From the NCBI GenBank assembly GCA_910575255.1, contig CAJTEM010000001.1:54372-118371 (forward strand): a stretch of 64,000 nucleotides of DNA, read 5' to 3'. Below are positions 61,833 to 64,000 of the stretch, piece after piece. The notes beneath the pieces were generated by a model. It was not told the origin of the DNA and searched no databases. It saw only the letters and a program-made list of their open reading frames with translations. The translations under genes were made by a program, and so were the position numbers. Every line of letters begins with the position of its first letter. Positions within the stretch are counted from its first letter, which is position 1. The stretch comes from Lachnospiraceae bacterium. GTDB lineage: Bacteria > Bacillota > Clostridia > Lachnospirales > Lachnospiraceae.

Positions 61833-63287
61833 ATGAGTAATAGAAAAAATGTTCTGATGATCTGTACGGATCACTGGCCGGGGGCTCTTTTGGGGTGCGC
61901 CGGGCGCAGGGATATTATGACTCCGACTCTGGATTATCTGGCAGGGAACGGGATCCGGTTTGAGAATTGCTACAGTGAATGTCCGGTGTGTATTCCGGCC
62001 AGGAGGACCATGATGACCGGGCTTACTCCGAAAAGTCACGGGGATCGGGTCTATTCGGACCGGATGGAGATGCCAGAGGTTCCCACGCTTGCGGAGGTAT
62101 TCCGCGGAAATGGCTATCAGACGATGGCAGTGGGAAAGCTGCATGTGTATCCGCAGCGGGACCGCATCGGATTCGAGGATGTGATTCTGGCGGAGGAAGG
62201 GCGTTATGAGCTGGGGGCAGTGGACGATTATCAGATCTGGCTGGGAGAGCATGGGTATCTGGGACAGGAGTTCATGCATGGGATGGGAAATAATACCTAT
62301 TATACAAGGCCCTGGCATTTGGATGAAAAGGCTCATCCCACCAACTGGGTGACCATGGAAATGATGCATCAGATCAAGCGAAAGGATCCGACCCGTCCGT
62401 TCTTCTTTTTCTGTTCCTATCAGTTTCCGCATCCGCCTCTGGTACCGCTTCCGGTCTATCTGGATATGTATGATGAGGAGGAGATCGAGCCGCCCACAGG
62501 ACAGGACTGGCTGGATGACAGCAGAATTTTTGAGGCCATGTGCCGGCCGGCCGGGATCTATACGGAGAAGGAAAAAAGGCGTGCCAGACGGGCATTTTTT
62601 GCCCAGTGTACTCACATTGATTATCAGATTCGTCTGTTGATCGGGACTTTGCGGGAAAGCAATCTGCTGGAGGATACGATTCTCGTATTTTTAAGTGATC
62701 ACGGCGATATGTTGTTTGACCATAATATGGTGGCCAAGCGCTGTTTCTATGAAGAGGCGTCCTGCATTCCTCTGATCCTGTCAGGCAGGCCGCTGGCCGC
62801 CTACCGGGGAGTGGTGGAAAAGAAGCTGGCCGGACTAAGAGATGTGATGCCTACTCTTTTGCAGCTGTGTGATCTTCCGATTCCGGAAAGCGTGGAGGGC
62901 ATCCCCTTGCTTTCCTCCAAGGAGCATCCCTATCTGTACGGAGAGGTCAGTGAAGGGGAAAAGGCGACCAGGATGATTCGCTGGGAGCAATATAAGCTGA
63001 TTTATTATCCCTGCGGAAATGTGGTGCAGCTTTTCGATCTGGGCAAGGACCGGGCCGAAACCCATGACTGTTCCGGAGAGGACGCGTACAGGGGAATTCT
63101 GGAGAAAATGAAAGGGCTTCTGGCAGAAAATCTCTACGGGAAAGATCTGGAATGGGTGGAAAACGGAAGTCTGAAAGGATTTATACCAAAGAATTCTGTA
63201 GCAGAAGCTGATTATGGGCTTTATAATCAGCGGGGATATCACTGGCCTACGCCTCAAGGCTATTCCAATCAGGGGAAGGATGCCTGA
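61833..63287 (+). CDS. Cys-type sulfatase (alkaline phosphatase superfamily)
   Basis: Encodes 484 residues. The sulfatase signature C-x-P-x-R is C53-I-P-A-R57, in which Cys becomes formylglycine. Metal ligands are seen in LMICTDHWPG and FLSDHGDMLFDHN. No signal peptide, so it works in the cytoplasm. Co-transcription with the TRAP transporter suggests import of a small sulfated compound followed by desulfation. ATG 61815, overlapping dctM, is the alternative start. Confidence 0.92.
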   Translation: MSNRKNVLMICTDHWPGALLGCAGRRDIMTPTLDYLAGNGIRFENCYSECPVCIPARRTMMTGLTPKSHGDRVYSDRMEMPEVPTLAEVFRGNGYQTMAVGKLHVYPQRDRIGFEDVILAEEGRYELGAVDDYQIWLGEHGYLGQEFMHGMGNNTYYTRPWHLDEKAHPTNWVTMEMMHQIKRKDPTRPFFFFCSYQFPHPPLVPLPVYLDMYDEEEIEPPTGQDWLDDSRIFEAMCRPAGIYTEKEKRRARRAFFAQCTHIDYQIRLLIGTLRESNLLEDTILVFLSDHGDMLFDHNMVAKRCFYEEASCIPLILSGRPLAAYRGVVEKKLAGLRDVMPTLLQLCDLPIPESVEGIPLLSSKEHPYLYGEVSEGEKATRMIRWEQYKLIYYPCGNVVQLFDLGKDRAETHDCSGEDAYRGILEKMKGLLAENLYGKDLEWVENGSLKGFIPKNSVAEADYGLYNQRGYHWPTPQGYSNQGKDA

Positions 63288-63896
63288 CCGGAGTTACTGT
63301 TCACGGGGTGGGGTGAGGTTCCAGAAGGTACGCCTTGGAACAAGGGGAGGGCGCAGCGGAAAATGGTCTGCGGATGTTTCCGGTTTCGAGATCAAGATTT
63401 CCTAAAATTTCCGATTTTTGCTCACGATAAAATGCGTCACTGGCGCATTTTCCTGTGCGCTTAGGCGAAAAACGAAACGAAAATTCACAAACTCGCTACG
63501 CTCAAACAGTGTGAATTTTCGTTTCAACGCAAAACTCAGAAATTTAAGGACTTCTAAATCTCTGCAAAGTCAACATCCGTAGACCATTTTCCGCTGCGCC
63601 CTCCCCTTATTCCAAGGCTGAACATCCCGTTCTCTATTCTTTCAAGGCTGGTAGATACCAGCTCTGGAAAAAGGCTTCCCAGGATTGCGTTTGCAGGATG
63701 CATAGAAACTCTTAGCTCGCAGGAATCTGCGTCAGTGTCAAAAATACAGCTGTCTGAGCAAAGCGAGTTCTGTATTTTTGACACTGCTTTTAGCAGATTT
63801 CTGCAAGCTTAGAGTTTCTGCATCCGAAACCCGCAAGCCGGGGAAGCCTTTTTCCAGAGCGTACCTTCCGGAACCCCACCCCGTGAAAAGTAACCG
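63288..63896. repeat. Nested giant palindromes
   Basis: No gene lies in 63288-64000. Outer arms 63288-63332 and 63859-63896 match with small gaps. Inside, an element from 63333 to 63617 has 46-base inverted ends (44 of 46 matching) and its own inner stem (GAAACGAAAATTCACA at 63474 with 63510-63525). A second palindrome spans about 63664-63860: GCTCTGGAAAAAGGCTTCCC at its left matches the complement at its right, then GAAACTCT and AGTGTCAAAAATACAG (63733, 63770) nearer the centre. 63897-64000 shows nothing I can name. Confidence 0.75.
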
Positions 63897-64000
63897 GCAA
63901 AAGGTTACAATTCACGGGCCAATGTCATTTAGTTTAGACAAAGATATGTTCAGCCATGGAAAAAGGAGTGGAAAGGGACCAGAAATGGTCTGCTGCTTTT

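Noticed and set aside
1..64000. tRNA and rRNA genes
   Set aside because: I found no cloverleaf with GGTTCRANTCC-type arm or conserved rRNA segment on either strand by eye.

Overview
The window reads as low-to-medium GC Firmicutes DNA, most likely a gut Lachnospiraceae (Clostridia) genome. Grounds: strong AGGAGG-type ribosome sites, a YesM/YesN-type two-component pair, a TRAP transporter, an Rpn-family protein with GMEK repeats, and a siphovirus-type prophage of the kind common in that family. The species assignment is inference.

Positions 1 to about 46,445 are one prophage, entered from its left side (no integrase or repressor is in view), with every phage gene on the + strand. From left to right it holds: a replication block with a giant helicase/primase/exonuclease/family B polymerase fusion, a putative ssDNA-binding protein, RNase H and an SF2 helicase (1-7.9 kb); a long run of small accessory genes, many of unknown function (7.9-14.85 kb), containing an iteron-like candidate origin near 14.4-14.6 kb; a structured leader RNA with terminator ahead of a lipoprotein gene (14.87-15.9 kb); two nucleases and an 893-residue protein with the ADFDGD signature of double-psi beta-barrel RNA polymerases (16.4-20 kb); a hairpin-rich noncoding segment (20.26-20.58 kb); packaging and head genes, including a prohead protease fused in frame to the major capsid protein (20.6-28.7 kb); tail genes with an endolysin embedded among them (28.7-42.2 kb); a complete diversity-generating retroelement (variable-repeat target, Avd-like protein, template repeat, reverse transcriptase; 42.2-45.7 kb); and lysis genes (45.7-46.4 kb).

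From 46.45 to 50.5 kb lies an AT-rich, rearranged accessory stretch: a 5'-truncated methyltransferase that probably marks the prophage junction, a GNAT-like protein with a two-helix membrane tail, a duplicated 260-bp segment flanking a RelB/DinJ antitoxin with a truncated toxin, and an Rpn-family gene.

From 50.5 kb onward is ordinary chromosome: pyrG (minus strand), divergent ftsH with an overlapping MATE exporter gene, a YesM/YesN-like sensor and AraC-type regulator, a TRAP transporter (DctP, DctQ, DctM) and a cytoplasmic-looking sulfatase. The promoter region of the TRAP operon carries tandem 11-bp repeats suited to the adjacent regulator and a 284-bp MITE-like insertion. The window ends in a 600-bp array of nested giant palindromes.

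The most interesting items are the retroelement, the phage RNA polymerase-like protein, a short H-H-G-x-x-G-Q-x-W-G-x-R tag shared by otherwise unrelated phage proteins, the four-activity replication fusion, and several strongly folded noncoding regions.
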